A DNA stretch of 64,000 bases from GCA-003244245 sp049673305. Its GTDB lineage: Bacteria; Actinomycetota; Actinomycetes; Mycobacteriales; Pseudonocardiaceae. Under the pieces are notes generated by a model. It did not search any database. It saw only the letters and a program-made list of their open reading frames with translations, and had not been told where the DNA came from. Each line of letters starts with the position of its first letter. The stretch's first letter is position 1. The stretch is taken from the NCBI GenBank assembly GCA_049673305.1, contig JBATXM010000197.1, forward strand, positions 1 through 64,000. Reading direction: 5' to 3'. Shown here piece by piece: positions 7,006-14,884 of the stretch. A program made the position numbers and the translations under genes.

Positions 7006-9848
7006 GCCGTCCGGCCCGCACTCAGGACGCGGATCAGCTGGGTCCGGGAGCTGATCCCGAGCTTGCGGTAGATGCTGCTGAGGTGATACTCGACCGTCTT
7101 GACGCTGAGGAAAAGCGCAGCTGCGGCGTCGTTGTTGGTCAAGCCGCGCTGGACCTCGAGGGCGACCCGGAGCTCCTGCGGTGTGAGCGTCAGCTCGATG
7201 ATGGTGCCAGTGGCGGGTGCGGACCCGCCACTGGACACCAACTTGGCGCGGGACCGTTGCGCCCACGGCTCCGCACCAAGGCGCTCGAACAGCTCCAGCG
7301 CGCTGTGCAGCTGGACCCGCGCCTCAGCTTTGTTCCGGCTGCGGTGCAGGCGGGCTCCGTAGGCGAGGTGAGTTCTGGCGCGGTCGAAGGGTGTCGTGCG
7401 CTCGGCATGCCAGCGCAAGGCCTGCTCGAACCGCTCTGTGGAGTTTCGGGGTTCTAGGAGCCCGTGGCAGCGTGCGGCGGCTGCCAGCGCGGCCGGGCAT
7501 CCGGTGCGCGCGGCGAGCTCATCGAGCTGCGCCAGCGCCTCGGCTGCCTGCTCGCGCTGGCCGGTGTGGACGTAGGCCGTCACAAGATCGGGCAGGATCT
7601 GCAGCCGCAGGTTTATCGCCGCCTGCGGACCGGCCGCATTGTAGGCTTCCTGGAGTGCCTCAGCTGCCTCGTGGGGATGGTCCAGGCCGAGTTCCAGGAG
7701 CCCTATGGCGGCCAGCGCGTGCACTGTGGTGCCGGTGTGGCCGCCGGCTCGCGCGGCGGCCATGGCCTGGGCGGCGTGCTCGCGGCAGCTGGGCATCCCG
7801 AACCCGGCTTCGATCCTGGCCAAGGTGCTCAGGCAATCGGGCAGTTTGGCCAGCCAACCCGTCTGCGAGGCAAGCTCGACCGCCTCATGCGCGAGCGCGA
7901 GCGCGGAGGTCCAGTCCCCCTCCAGCCACTCCAGCAGGGCCATCATCGGCAGTTGGTGAGCGAGCAGGCCGGCCGCATTCGCCTGGCGGCTGGCCTCGAC
8001 GGCGCGGGTGAGCAACGGGCGGGCCTCGGCGGTCCGCTGCAGCGCCAGGTAGCACATCCCGCTCATGGCGACGAGCTGGTCGATATCGAACGTGTCCTCC
8101 GTGGCGAGTTGAGCGTGGCGCCCGCGCAGCAGCCCCTCGGCGCGATCCGCCACACCGGCCTGGGCGGCCGCGAACGCCGCGAAGACGTCACAGCACAGCG
8201 CCACATGCTCATCGGAGCCCGCCAGCCGAGTCGCCTGTTCGACCGCGGTAGTGATCGCGGGGATGTCGTAGCTGGACAGGCTGGCCTGGGCCGCCGCCAG
8301 ATACGCCCGGGCTGCCACGTCCGGGAGTTGGCCTTCAATCCGCTTGGCGAGATCGAACAGTCGGGCGCGGCTCGCCTCGGGAGTTGATCCCCACACGGCC
8401 AACCGGTACTGCTCGCACTCGGCGGTCGCGGCGACGGCGGGGTCATCAGTCCAGGCGCGGGCCTGCTCCAACAGGTGCATCGCTTCCTGTACCAAACCCG
8501 CCGGGACGGCGGCGTTGGCCGCCGCGACGAGCCGGCGAGCATGCTCGGTCCGGCTCGGGCTCAGACTGGCGGCCCGCTCGAGCGCGCGGGTGGCGATGGC
8601 GTAGCTCGACCTGCGGCTCGCGGCCGTGCCCACGTGCTCCAAGGCAGCCGCTACCGATTCGTCCGGAGTCAGGGTCGCCGCCGCGAGGTGCCAGGCCCGG
8701 CGCTCGTCAGCCTGGGGTACCGCAACGCTTTTCAGGGCAACCGCAAGCTGGTGATGAGCCACACGGCGCTGGGCCGGCGAGGCATCGTAGTACACCGCAG
8801 GACGGATCAGCGGGTGCCGGAACTTCAGGCGGCCGTTCCCGATGCTCACCAGCCCGGCCACCTCCGCCGGCTCCAGATCGGCCAGCGAGCCACCAGCATG
8901 CCGCAACGCCCGCTCCACCAGGTCGATGGCCTCCACGTCACTGGTCGCGACCAGCAGCAGAGCGGTGTGGGCCCGCTGTGGGAGCGTCCTGACGCGGCGC
9001 AGCACGCTTTCCCGCAGCAGGGAGCTGATCGGAAGCGGCTCCAGGATGGGGCTTCGGCCGCTGAGCTGGTCCTCCGTGAGCTGGCTGGGCAGCTCCAGCA
9101 GCGCCAGCGGATTGCCGCCAGTGTCGGCCAGCAGGCGCTGGACGACCTGAGGCGGCAACGGGCGCCCGGCGCCCAACGCCAGCAGCTCGGTGGCCGACTC
9201 AGCGTCCAGGCCCTGGAGCCGCAACTGCTCCAGGACACCGAACCGGTCTGCCCCGGGCTCGTCGTCGCGCACGGTGAACACGATGACGGACCCTTCCGCC
9301 CGCATCCGGCGCGCCGCAAAGACCAGGGCCTCGGCCGAGGATGGATCCAGCCAGTGGGCGTCATCAACAACACAGAGCAAGGGCCCACCCGCAGCCGCCG
9401 CGGCCAGCAGGCTCAGCGTCGCGGCCGCGACCGCGAACTGGTCGCCCGCTGTCGGCGGCCCGAGAGCCAGGGCGCCAGCGAGCGCGGCGGCTTGCGGCTC
9501 CGGTAACTCCGGGAGCAGATGCTGGACGGGCCGTAGCAGGTCGGCCAGACCGGCGAACGGGATGGAGAATTCAGCCTCAATGCCCTGGGTGCGCAAAACA
9601 GTGGTGTCGGCCTGAGCTTGCGCGGTGCTCGCCATACTTTCCGCGAGCGCGGACTTCCCGATCCCCGCCTCACCGCTGATGACCACGGCCGCGCTGCGTC
9701 CCTGCTTGGCGGCGAGCAGCAGGTCGCTGAGCTGGGTAAGCTCCCGGGAGCGCCCTAGCAGCATATGAGTCATCCTATGGATCGCACTGGCTGGCCAGAA
9801 CCGATCCAACGACCTTGGTCCTGCTAGTTCCCCCGATGATGATCTCAC
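7002..9848 (-). CDS. LuxR-family regulator of the large ATP-binding (LAL/MalT-like) type
   Basis: A 948-residue protein: an N-terminal AAA-type ATPase with Walker A GEAGIGKS (about 59-66) and Walker B LLCVVDDAH (about 157-165), a long TPR-like helical middle, and a C-terminal LuxR helix-turn-helix (LTPQELRVALEVQRG, NNDAAAALFLSVKTVEYHL). GTG 9848 is chosen because GAGGAGG lies 10 nt upstream; ATG 9773 (MTHMLLGRS) is the alternative and starts nearer the conserved domain. A perfect 12-bp inverted repeat (7207-7218 / 7223-7234) falls in the linker before the HTH. Targets are unknown. Sharing a locus with the patatin/sigma genes suggests, but does not prove, local control. Confidence 0.9.
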   Translation of the reverse strand: MRSSSGELAGPRSLDRFWPASAIHRMTHMLLGRSRELTQLSDLLLAAKQGRSAAVVISGEAGIGKSALAESMASTAQAQADTTVLRTQGIEAEFSIPFAGLADLLRPVQHLLPELPEPQAAALAGALALGPPTAGDQFAVAAATLSLLAAAAAGGPLLCVVDDAHWLDPSSAEALVFAARRMRAEGSVIVFTVRDDEPGADRFGVLEQLRLQGLDAESATELLALGAGRPLPPQVVQRLLADTGGNPLALLELPSQLTEDQLSGRSPILEPLPISSLLRESVLRRVRTLPQRAHTALLLVATSDVEAIDLVERALRHAGGSLADLEPAEVAGLVSIGNGRLKFRHPLIRPAVYYDASPAQRRVAHHQLAVALKSVAVPQADERRAWHLAAATLTPDESVAAALEHVGTAASRRSSYAIATRALERAASLSPSRTEHARRLVAAANAAVPAGLVQEAMHLLEQARAWTDDPAVAATAECEQYRLAVWGSTPEASRARLFDLAKRIEGQLPDVAARAYLAAAQASLSSYDIPAITTAVEQATRLAGSDEHVALCCDVFAAFAAAQAGVADRAEGLLRGRHAQLATEDTFDIDQLVAMSGMCYLALQRTAEARPLLTRAVEASRQANAAGLLAHQLPMMALLEWLEGDWTSALALAHEAVELASQTGWLAKLPDCLSTLARIEAGFGMPSCREHAAQAMAAARAGGHTGTTVHALAAIGLLELGLDHPHEAAEALQEAYNAAGPQAAINLRLQILPDLVTAYVHTGQREQAAEALAQLDELAARTGCPAALAAAARCHGLLEPRNSTERFEQALRWHAERTTPFDRARTHLAYGARLHRSRNKAEARVQLHSALELFERLGAEPWAQRSRAKLVSSGGSAPATGTIIELTLTPQELRVALEVQRGLTNNDAAAALFLSVKTVEYHLSSIYRKLGISSRTQLIRVLSAGRTA

Positions 9849-9902
9849 ATGCAGCTAGCCTCCTCGCAGGGAGTTGCTGATACGGCGGCTGGCCGCTTCA
9901 GC

Positions 9903-10223
9903 CTACGCGCTGCGGCTCAACCGACGGCGCAGCCATCGCCACCAGCCAGTCTTGCGGGGCGCAGCATACCGCGCGCGCAAAAAGATGCAGCAGTGCGCAC
10001 AGCGTCGCCCCGGTGGGCCCGTCATCGCCTGCGGGGAGATCGTCCCTCCGCATACCGCGCCGTAGACACCACGGCCCAGCTTCAATCCGGCAACCGCCTG
10101 CTCATCGGTCATCGCGTGCTCCTGGCCGTCCATCCCGCAGGTCATCCAGCTGATCCACAATTCGGGCTGCGCCTCGCCGGGGGAGGTGGCGGCAGGCTCA
10201 GAGGGTTCCACCGCTTGGTTCAT
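9903..10223 (-). CDS. Small Cys-rich actinobacterial protein of unknown function
   Basis: About 106 residues with the pattern WISWMTC, EHAMTDEQAVAGLKLG, YGAVCGGTISPQAM, PPGRRCAHCC, ending in a basic tail. I recognise this as a small protein common in Pseudonocardiales (TDE..AAG, ALCG, PPGRRC..C), with no known function. The spaced Cys residues suggest a small metal-binding site. ATG 10223 has no good ribosome site and longer in-frame starts exist, so the start is uncertain. It is divergent from the TPR regulator relic that begins at about 10242. Confidence 0.5.
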   Translation of the reverse strand: MNQAVEPSEPAATSPGEAQPELWISWMTCGMDGQEHAMTDEQAVAGLKLGRGVYGAVCGGTISPQAMTGPPGRRCAHCCIFLRARYAAPRKTGWWRWLRRRLSRSA

Positions 10224-10241
10224 GGCGGTGGGTAAGGTGCA

Positions 10242-11385
10242 GTGCAATGCCGTTTGGGGTGGGCCGCTGCTGGGCCGTTGCGGTATGTGCCGGCCGATGA
10301 TGGGCTGGACCAGCGGTGGACCGTGTCCGGGGCCCTGGCCGCGCTGGCGTCGGTGGTGGGTGCTGATGCCATGGAGTGCAGGCATTTCATGGCCTTGACT
10401 GGACTGCCATTGACGGTGGTCGCGCATCAATGGCTCTTCGACCCGGCAGGGGTGGCAGCCTCAGTGTTGGGCAAACGGGTTGATCACGCGTTGGTGGACG
10501 ACGTGGAGCGGGTCGCCGAGGCGCGGCGCCGGATGGACGACGCGCTGGGCGGTGGCACCTTGTTGCCTTCCGTCCGGAAGGACTTGCGGCTGGTGGTGGC
10601 GATGCTGAACAACGCGGCCTACACCGAGGACGTCGGCAAGCGGCTACACGGTGTGGCTGCGGAGTTCGGCCGGATCGCTGGATGGATCGCCTACGACTCC
10701 GAGCAGCCAGCGCTGGCCCAGCGCTACTACTTGGCCGCGCTGCGCGCTGCACACGTCAGCGGTGACCGGGCGATCGGCGCCAATATCCTCGGCCTCATGA
10801 GTATCCAAGCGAGACAGTCTACCAACCCCCGCGACGCGGTGACGCTCGGCGAGTCAGCGTTGCGGGCCGAACGGGAGCTTCACCCCCGCCGTGGCCGGCT
10901 CGCTCTATGGCCGGCTAGCGGTCGGTGCCGGCTACGCTGGGGAGGCCACCGTGTCGCGGCGCGCCCAGGACCGTCCCTTTGAGCTGCTGGCGCACTCAGT
11001 GCCCGAGGACGAGCCACCATGGATCTACTGGTTCACCGAGGCCGACGCGCAGGGCCTCGCTAGTTGGTCGCTGCTGGCCCTGGGCCGGCCCGGCGAGGCT
11101 GAGCTGCACCTGCGGCGGGCGGTCGCCCTGCTCGATCCGGCATTCATTCGGGACCGCGCGGGCATGCTCTGCGACCTCGCCACCGCCCGGGTCGGCGCGG
11201 GAGCCGTAGACCGAGCCTGCGCCACCGCGAGCGAGGCAGCTTCGATCATCCGCCGCCTGGACTCACCTCGCGAGCAGCGCCTCCTGGCCGACTTCCGCCG
11301 CGCCGCCGCACCCTACGCCGGGTCTGCCGCAGTACGCGAGTTCGACACCAAACACCGAGACCTCCTCGGCGCCGCACTGGCCTGA
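10242..11385 (+). pseudogene. HTH-TPR regulator relic: N-terminus lost and one frameshift
   Basis: The first frame (10242-10880) gives a TPR-type region typical of Pseudonocardiales regulators (WIAYDSEQPALAQRYYLAAL, GDRAIGANILG, SALRAEREL). A second frame takes over (from about 10881) with TPAVAGSLYGRLAVG and runs to the usual tail REFDTKHRDLLG. A single extra base at 10879-10881 explains the switch: removing it gives ERELTPAVAGSLYG. No helix-turn-helix precedes the TPR part; the DNA upstream encodes a divergent gene instead. The gene is therefore dead unless the sequence contains an error, and even then it would lack DNA binding. A shorter relative of its tail lies at 62588-62824. Confidence 0.75.
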
Positions 11386-11423
11386 GCCGAAAAGGAGCGG
11401 GCGCTCATCTGGACAAGGCACCG

Positions 11424-11860
11424 AACGCCGGCACTCCGACCATATCTCGCTGCACAAGCTGCGCCGCAACGCATCGCTCACCCAGGCCGACCTCGCCGAA
11501 CTGGAACGCATGCTCAGCGAGAGTGGGGAACTCGACGAAGCGACGCTGAGCCGATCAGTCGAGCAAGCCGAAGGCCTAGGCCTGTTCGTCCGCTCCTTGG
11601 TGGGCCTGGACCGGGCGGCCGCCATGGAAGCCATGTCCGGCTTCCTGAACGACAAGACGCTCTGCGCCAATCAGATCGAGTTCATCAACATGATCATCGA
11701 GCAGCTGACCCGGCACGACGCGATGACCGCGGCGCAACTCTACGAACCGCCGTTCACCGACATCGCCCCACGCGGGCCGGACCTCCTCTTCGCCTCTGAG
11801 CGACTCGCCGACATAATCGTCATACTCGACGACGTCAAGGCGCGAGCATGCGCCTCGTAG
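11424..11860 (+). pseudogene. Relic of a type I restriction enzyme R subunit (C-terminus)
   Basis: The frame from about 11424 reads HSDHISLHKLRRNASLTQAD, then LAELERMLSESG, then EFINMIIEQLTRHDAM, then YEPPFTDIAPRGPD. This is the order found at the C-terminus of HsdR-type and related DEAD-box restriction subunits (KLRRN..LT..DL.ELE, EF...I..L...G, ESPFTD..P.G). Only about 145 residues of a roughly 900-residue protein remain. No helicase or nuclease motifs and no hsdM/hsdS lie nearby. An in-frame ATG at 11510 could still give a 116-residue product, probably without function. Confidence 0.65.
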
Positions 11861-11927
11861 GGCACGGCGGCCTGCATCTCCCTCTCCCCGGCGTTGCGGA
11901 CCGTTGGGAAGCGTTAGGATCGCAGCC

Positions 11928-12317
11928 GTGCCGAATGATGATCTCGAATCAAGGGTTGCCAGCCTGGAGCATGAAGTAGCCCGGCTCAGCGAGCACGTCG
12001 CCCTCGCCAGTTCCGACGCTGCCGCTGGCCGCCTGCTGGCGGCCGGTGCCGACCATGACGTGTCAGAGGTCCGTGCTGAGCTGCGCGCTCATACTCAGGT
12101 TCTCAACGCGTTGCGGGAGACTCAGTTAGAGTTTCGGGAGACTCAGTTGGACCACAGTCGAGTGTTGACGGGCTTGCGGGCGGAGATAGGTGCGCAGGGC
12201 CAGGAGTTGACGGGCTTGCGGGCGGAGGTGCAGGAGAGTTTCGCCACCCTCGTCACTGGGATGGCAGAGGTCACCACGATGCTCAACAAGATCGCAGAAG
12301 TAAAGAACGGCAGCTGA
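11928..12317 (+). CDS. Small coiled-coil protein with internal repeats
   Basis: About 129 residues from GTG 11928 (VPNDDLESRVASLEHEVARL). The whole protein is predicted helix with heptad leucines. Two internal duplications are visible: RETQLE/RETQLD, and LTGLRAE twice (DNA GTTGACGGGCTTGCGGGCGG at about 12165 and 12205). Related small coiled-coil proteins with ELRAHTQVLNALRETQ are common in actinobacteria; their role is unknown. The ORF can be extended to 11904, but that adds no conserved sequence. A 14-bp stem hairpin follows the stop by about 80 nt. Confidence 0.65.
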   Translation: MPNDDLESRVASLEHEVARLSEHVALASSDAAAGRLLAAGADHDVSEVRAELRAHTQVLNALRETQLEFRETQLDHSRVLTGLRAEIGAQGQELTGLRAEVQESFATLVTGMAEVTTMLNKIAEVKNGS

Positions 12318-12398
12318 CCTCGGCAAACACAGCTGATACTGGTAGCTCAGAACCCCGCGTTCATCTCGGAAGCCGGTTCCGAGGAACTGAGGTGAGCT

Positions 12399-12440
12399 GG
12401 ATGCGGGGCGCGGAGCACAGCGTGATCGCGCCCCGCATCC
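12399..12440. terminator. Bidirectional hairpin terminator
   Basis: A perfect 14-bp GC-rich stem (12399-12412 with 12427-12440) with a 14-nt loop sits between the 3' end of the coiled-coil gene and the 3' end of the DUF6131 gene, which converge here. There is no T-run, as is usual in high-GC actinobacteria. Confidence 0.7.
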
Positions 12441-12446
12441 GGGGCG

Positions 12447-12602
12447 TCAGTAATAGTGTCGTCGACCGCCAATCGGGCGGCCCATGGCCCCTAGCAGCTC
12501 CAGGATCACCCCGACCACTATCAAGATGATCCCGAGAGTTATCAGAATTGACATCGGGAGTAGGTACCCCACTACCAGCAGGATGATACCAAGTACGATC
12601 AT
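12447..12602 (-). CDS. DUF6131-type small membrane protein
   Basis: A 51-residue protein with two hydrophobic segments separated by a short turn (MIVLGIILLVVGYLLPMS, ITLGIILIVVGVILELLG) and the typical tail GRPIGGRRHYY. ATG 12602 follows GGAGG with 7 nt spacing, which decides the start; the longer open frame upstream is chance. The family is common in actinobacteria and its function is unknown. The protein is probably an inner-membrane hairpin. Confidence 0.8.
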   Translation of the reverse strand: MIVLGIILLVVGYLLPMSILITLGIILIVVGVILELLGAMGRPIGGRRHYY

Positions 12603-12790
12603 GATTTCGCCTCCGACCTTGTCGCCAGGTACGTTACGGCACATTCGTCTGGTCCGCACGTCATTATGATCCACACTGGACCGTCCGTCCACAGTGGGCT
12701 GCTCGCTGAGCCCCGCTAACGGCTCAGCGGCACGGGGACCGCACCATCGAGTCCGGCCTCGGTGGCCCCAGTTCTGCCTGCGCTGGACCC

Positions 12791-13096
12791 TCAACCCAGC
12801 TTGAGCATGATCTGGCCGTCCTCCTCCCACACCGGGTAGGTCCGGATGGCGTAGTCTCCCGTGGAGCACGATCCATCGGCCAGGGCGAAGGTATGGCCGT
12901 GCAGCGGGCAGAGCACGCGGTACCGGTCGATCTGCCCGTCGGCGAGCGGGCCTCCTGCGTGCGGGCATACGGCGTCGGTTGCCCGCAGCTCGCAGTCACG
13001 GGTCCGAAACACCGCGATCTGTTCGCCGTCGATGATGAAGGCGCGGCCTTCGCCGAGGGGGATCTGCTCGACCGGGCCGAGCTGGGAAGCCGCCAT
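12791..13096 (-). CDS. Rieske [2Fe-2S] ferredoxin, NirD-like
   Basis: A 101-residue single-domain Rieske protein. The cluster ligands are Cys44 and His46 in CPHAGG and Cys63 and His66 in CPLHGH. It matches the small NirD-like or dioxygenase-ferredoxin type, soluble and without a membrane helix. No partner oxygenase or reductase lies next to it, so its electron partner is unknown. It is transcribed away from the T7SS genes; the two share an upstream region of about 400 bp if eccD starts at 13505. Confidence 0.85.
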   Translation of the reverse strand: MAASQLGPVEQIPLGEGRAFIIDGEQIAVFRTRDCELRATDAVCPHAGGPLADGQIDRYRVLCPLHGHTFALADGSCSTGDYAIRTYPVWEEDGQIMLKLG

Positions 13097-13432
13097 CGTC
13101 AGCCCTTGTCCATGCTCTGGCCTTCGAAGCTCTGATCCTCGAAGTTCTGGCCCTCGAACGGGTAGCGCCCCGGCAGGAAACGGGTTGTGCTGTGCATGCT
13201 GGTCACCCGATCAGCATCGCTGAGAGCTGTTACTGCCTGGTTGACGCGCGATTACGCCAGCCCGGCCGATGTTGGGTACGCCTTCCTGACCCCCTCGCGC
13301 GGCTGGGCGCCGAGCGCAGGGATACTCCCCGGAACTACAGCTCTGCGGCCACTGCGCATCGACGTGGACACCGATGGCCGATGGGCCGAGCGAGGAGTGC
13401 AGCGGGTGCCTACCAATACCAACGGAGCTTCG

Positions 13433-13503
13433 ACGGTTCCGCCCTTTGGTGCTGGATCGACGGTTCCACCGTCCCGCGTTGGATCAACGGTTCCACCGTC
13501 CAC
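13433..13503. repeat. 27-bp direct repeat with internal dyads, before eccD
   Basis: ACGGTTCC recurs at exactly 27-bp steps (13433, 13460, 13487). Copies 2 and 3 each contain the perfect dyad ACGGT-TCC-ACCGT (13460-13472 and 13487-13499). In the eccD frame the array would read as three STVPP-type nonapeptides. If eccD starts at 13505 the array is upstream non-coding DNA placed like paired operator sites. Confidence 0.7.
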
Positions 13504-13504
13504 A

Positions 13505-14884
13505 GTGCTGAGCAGAGTGACGGTAGTGGCTCCGCGCACCAGCATTGACTTGGCGCTGCCCTCGGACGTCGCGGTGGCCAACTTGCTGCCGATGCTGCTC
13601 ACGATGGCCGGTGAGGCCAGTCCCGACGGTGGCAGCAGGCACGGTGGCTGGTGCCTGGCCAGGCTTGGCGGCGAAGCGATCGAGCCGGACCGCCCGCTGA
13701 GCTCGCTGGGCGTGGTGGACGGCGATCTGCTGCAACTTCGGCGCCGCAGCGACAACCCACCCCCACCGCTGTTCGATGACGTGGTGGAGGCCATCGCGGT
13801 GGCTGCGCCGGACAGTTACCGACCGTGGACCGAGAGCACCGCCCGCACCCTCGGGATGGTCGCGGCCGGATTGGCGTTGCTGGCCAGTGCCGTCGCGCTG
13901 TTCCTCGCCGGGTTCGATCAAGACAAAGTCCATCCTGGCGTCGCTGTCCTCGCGGGCGCCGCCGCAGTGCTCGCGCTGACCGTCGGCTCGGTGATCGCTC
14001 AGGTGTACGGCGAGACCAGAGTCGGCGTGGTGGTAGCGGCGGGAAGCCTGCCGCTGGGTTTCGTCAGCGGGCTCTATCTGCCCAGCGGCCTGCCCGGGCC
14101 GAACCCCTCAGCGAACCTCTTGCTGGCTTGCACGCTGGTCCTGGTGTTCGCGGCCGCCGCACTGATTCTGCTCGGCGCCGGTATCACCCCGTTCATTGCC
14201 AGCGTCACCGCCGCCGGGTTTGGCGCGCTGGCTTTTCTGGTCGCTCTCTCGCCTCACCCTGCCGGAGCAGGTGGCATCGCGGCGGGGACGGCTGCGGTGG
14301 CACTCGGCGGCATCTCGGTGCTGCCCCGGCTGGCCATCCACCTGGCCCGCCTGCCCATGCCCCAGGTGCCCAGTAGCGCCAAAGACCTGCAGGAGGACTC
14401 GGGCCTCCCGGACTACACCGCGATCGAGCGCCGGGCGGGTCTGGCGCACGAGTACCTAACCGGAATGATCATGGGATGCGGTGCAGTGGCCGCGATCGGC
14501 GCGGTGCTCGCCGCAGTCCTCTCGGGAAACGCGTTGGGGGTTGCGCTGGGCGCGGTGGTCGCCGCCGTGCTGCTGCTGCGAGCCCGGTCCTACGCCAACG
14601 GCAACCAGGCCATTGCACTGCTGGTCAGCGGGATACTCACGATAGCCGGGCTGATGGCTGAGCTGATGGCCGGGCTACTCAGGACGCACGATCGGCCCGG
14701 CTTGTTACTGGTCGGCTTCGGTGGCCTGCTGGTCCTTGCGACGCTCGCGCTCGTGGGCGGGGTGGTCCTGCCCGGCCACCGGTTCTCTCCGGTGCTGCGC
14801 CGCTCGGTGGACCTGGCTGAAGCGGTTCTCATCGCCGCAGTGATACCGCTGGCCCTGGGTGTGCTGGTCTACCACTTCCAGTGA
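13505..14884 (+). CDS. eccD: Type VII secretion membrane channel protein EccD
   Basis: About 459 residues: a ubiquitin-like (YukD) N-terminal domain of about 85 residues (RVTVVAPRTSIDLALP, then HGGWCLARLGG, then VVDGDLLQLRRRS), then about eleven membrane helices. EccD forms the membrane channel ring of ESX systems. GTG 13505 places the domain at the very N-terminus as in homologues, but lacks a clear ribosome site. The same frame is open back to 13187, which would add a repeat-rich leader of about 106 residues not seen in the family. Its stop overlaps the mycP start by 4 nt. Confidence 0.85.
   Translation: MLSRVTVVAPRTSIDLALPSDVAVANLLPMLLTMAGEASPDGGSRHGGWCLARLGGEAIEPDRPLSSLGVVDGDLLQLRRRSDNPPPPLFDDVVEAIAVAAPDSYRPWTESTARTLGMVAAGLALLASAVALFLAGFDQDKVHPGVAVLAGAAAVLALTVGSVIAQVYGETRVGVVVAAGSLPLGFVSGLYLPSGLPGPNPSANLLLACTLVLVFAAAALILLGAGITPFIASVTAAGFGALAFLVALSPHPAGAGGIAAGTAAVALGGISVLPRLAIHLARLPMPQVPSSAKDLQEDSGLPDYTAIERRAGLAHEYLTGMIMGCGAVAAIGAVLAAVLSGNALGVALGAVVAAVLLLRARSYANGNQAIALLVSGILTIAGLMAELMAGLLRTHDRPGLLLVGFGGLLVLATLALVGGVVLPGHRFSPVLRRSVDLAEAVLIAAVIPLALGVLVYHFQ

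Noticed and set aside
13187..13504. Upstream extension of eccD by 106 codons
   Set aside because: Not found in the family, rich in tandem repeats, and the YukD-like domain starts directly after GTG 13505; not excluded for certain.
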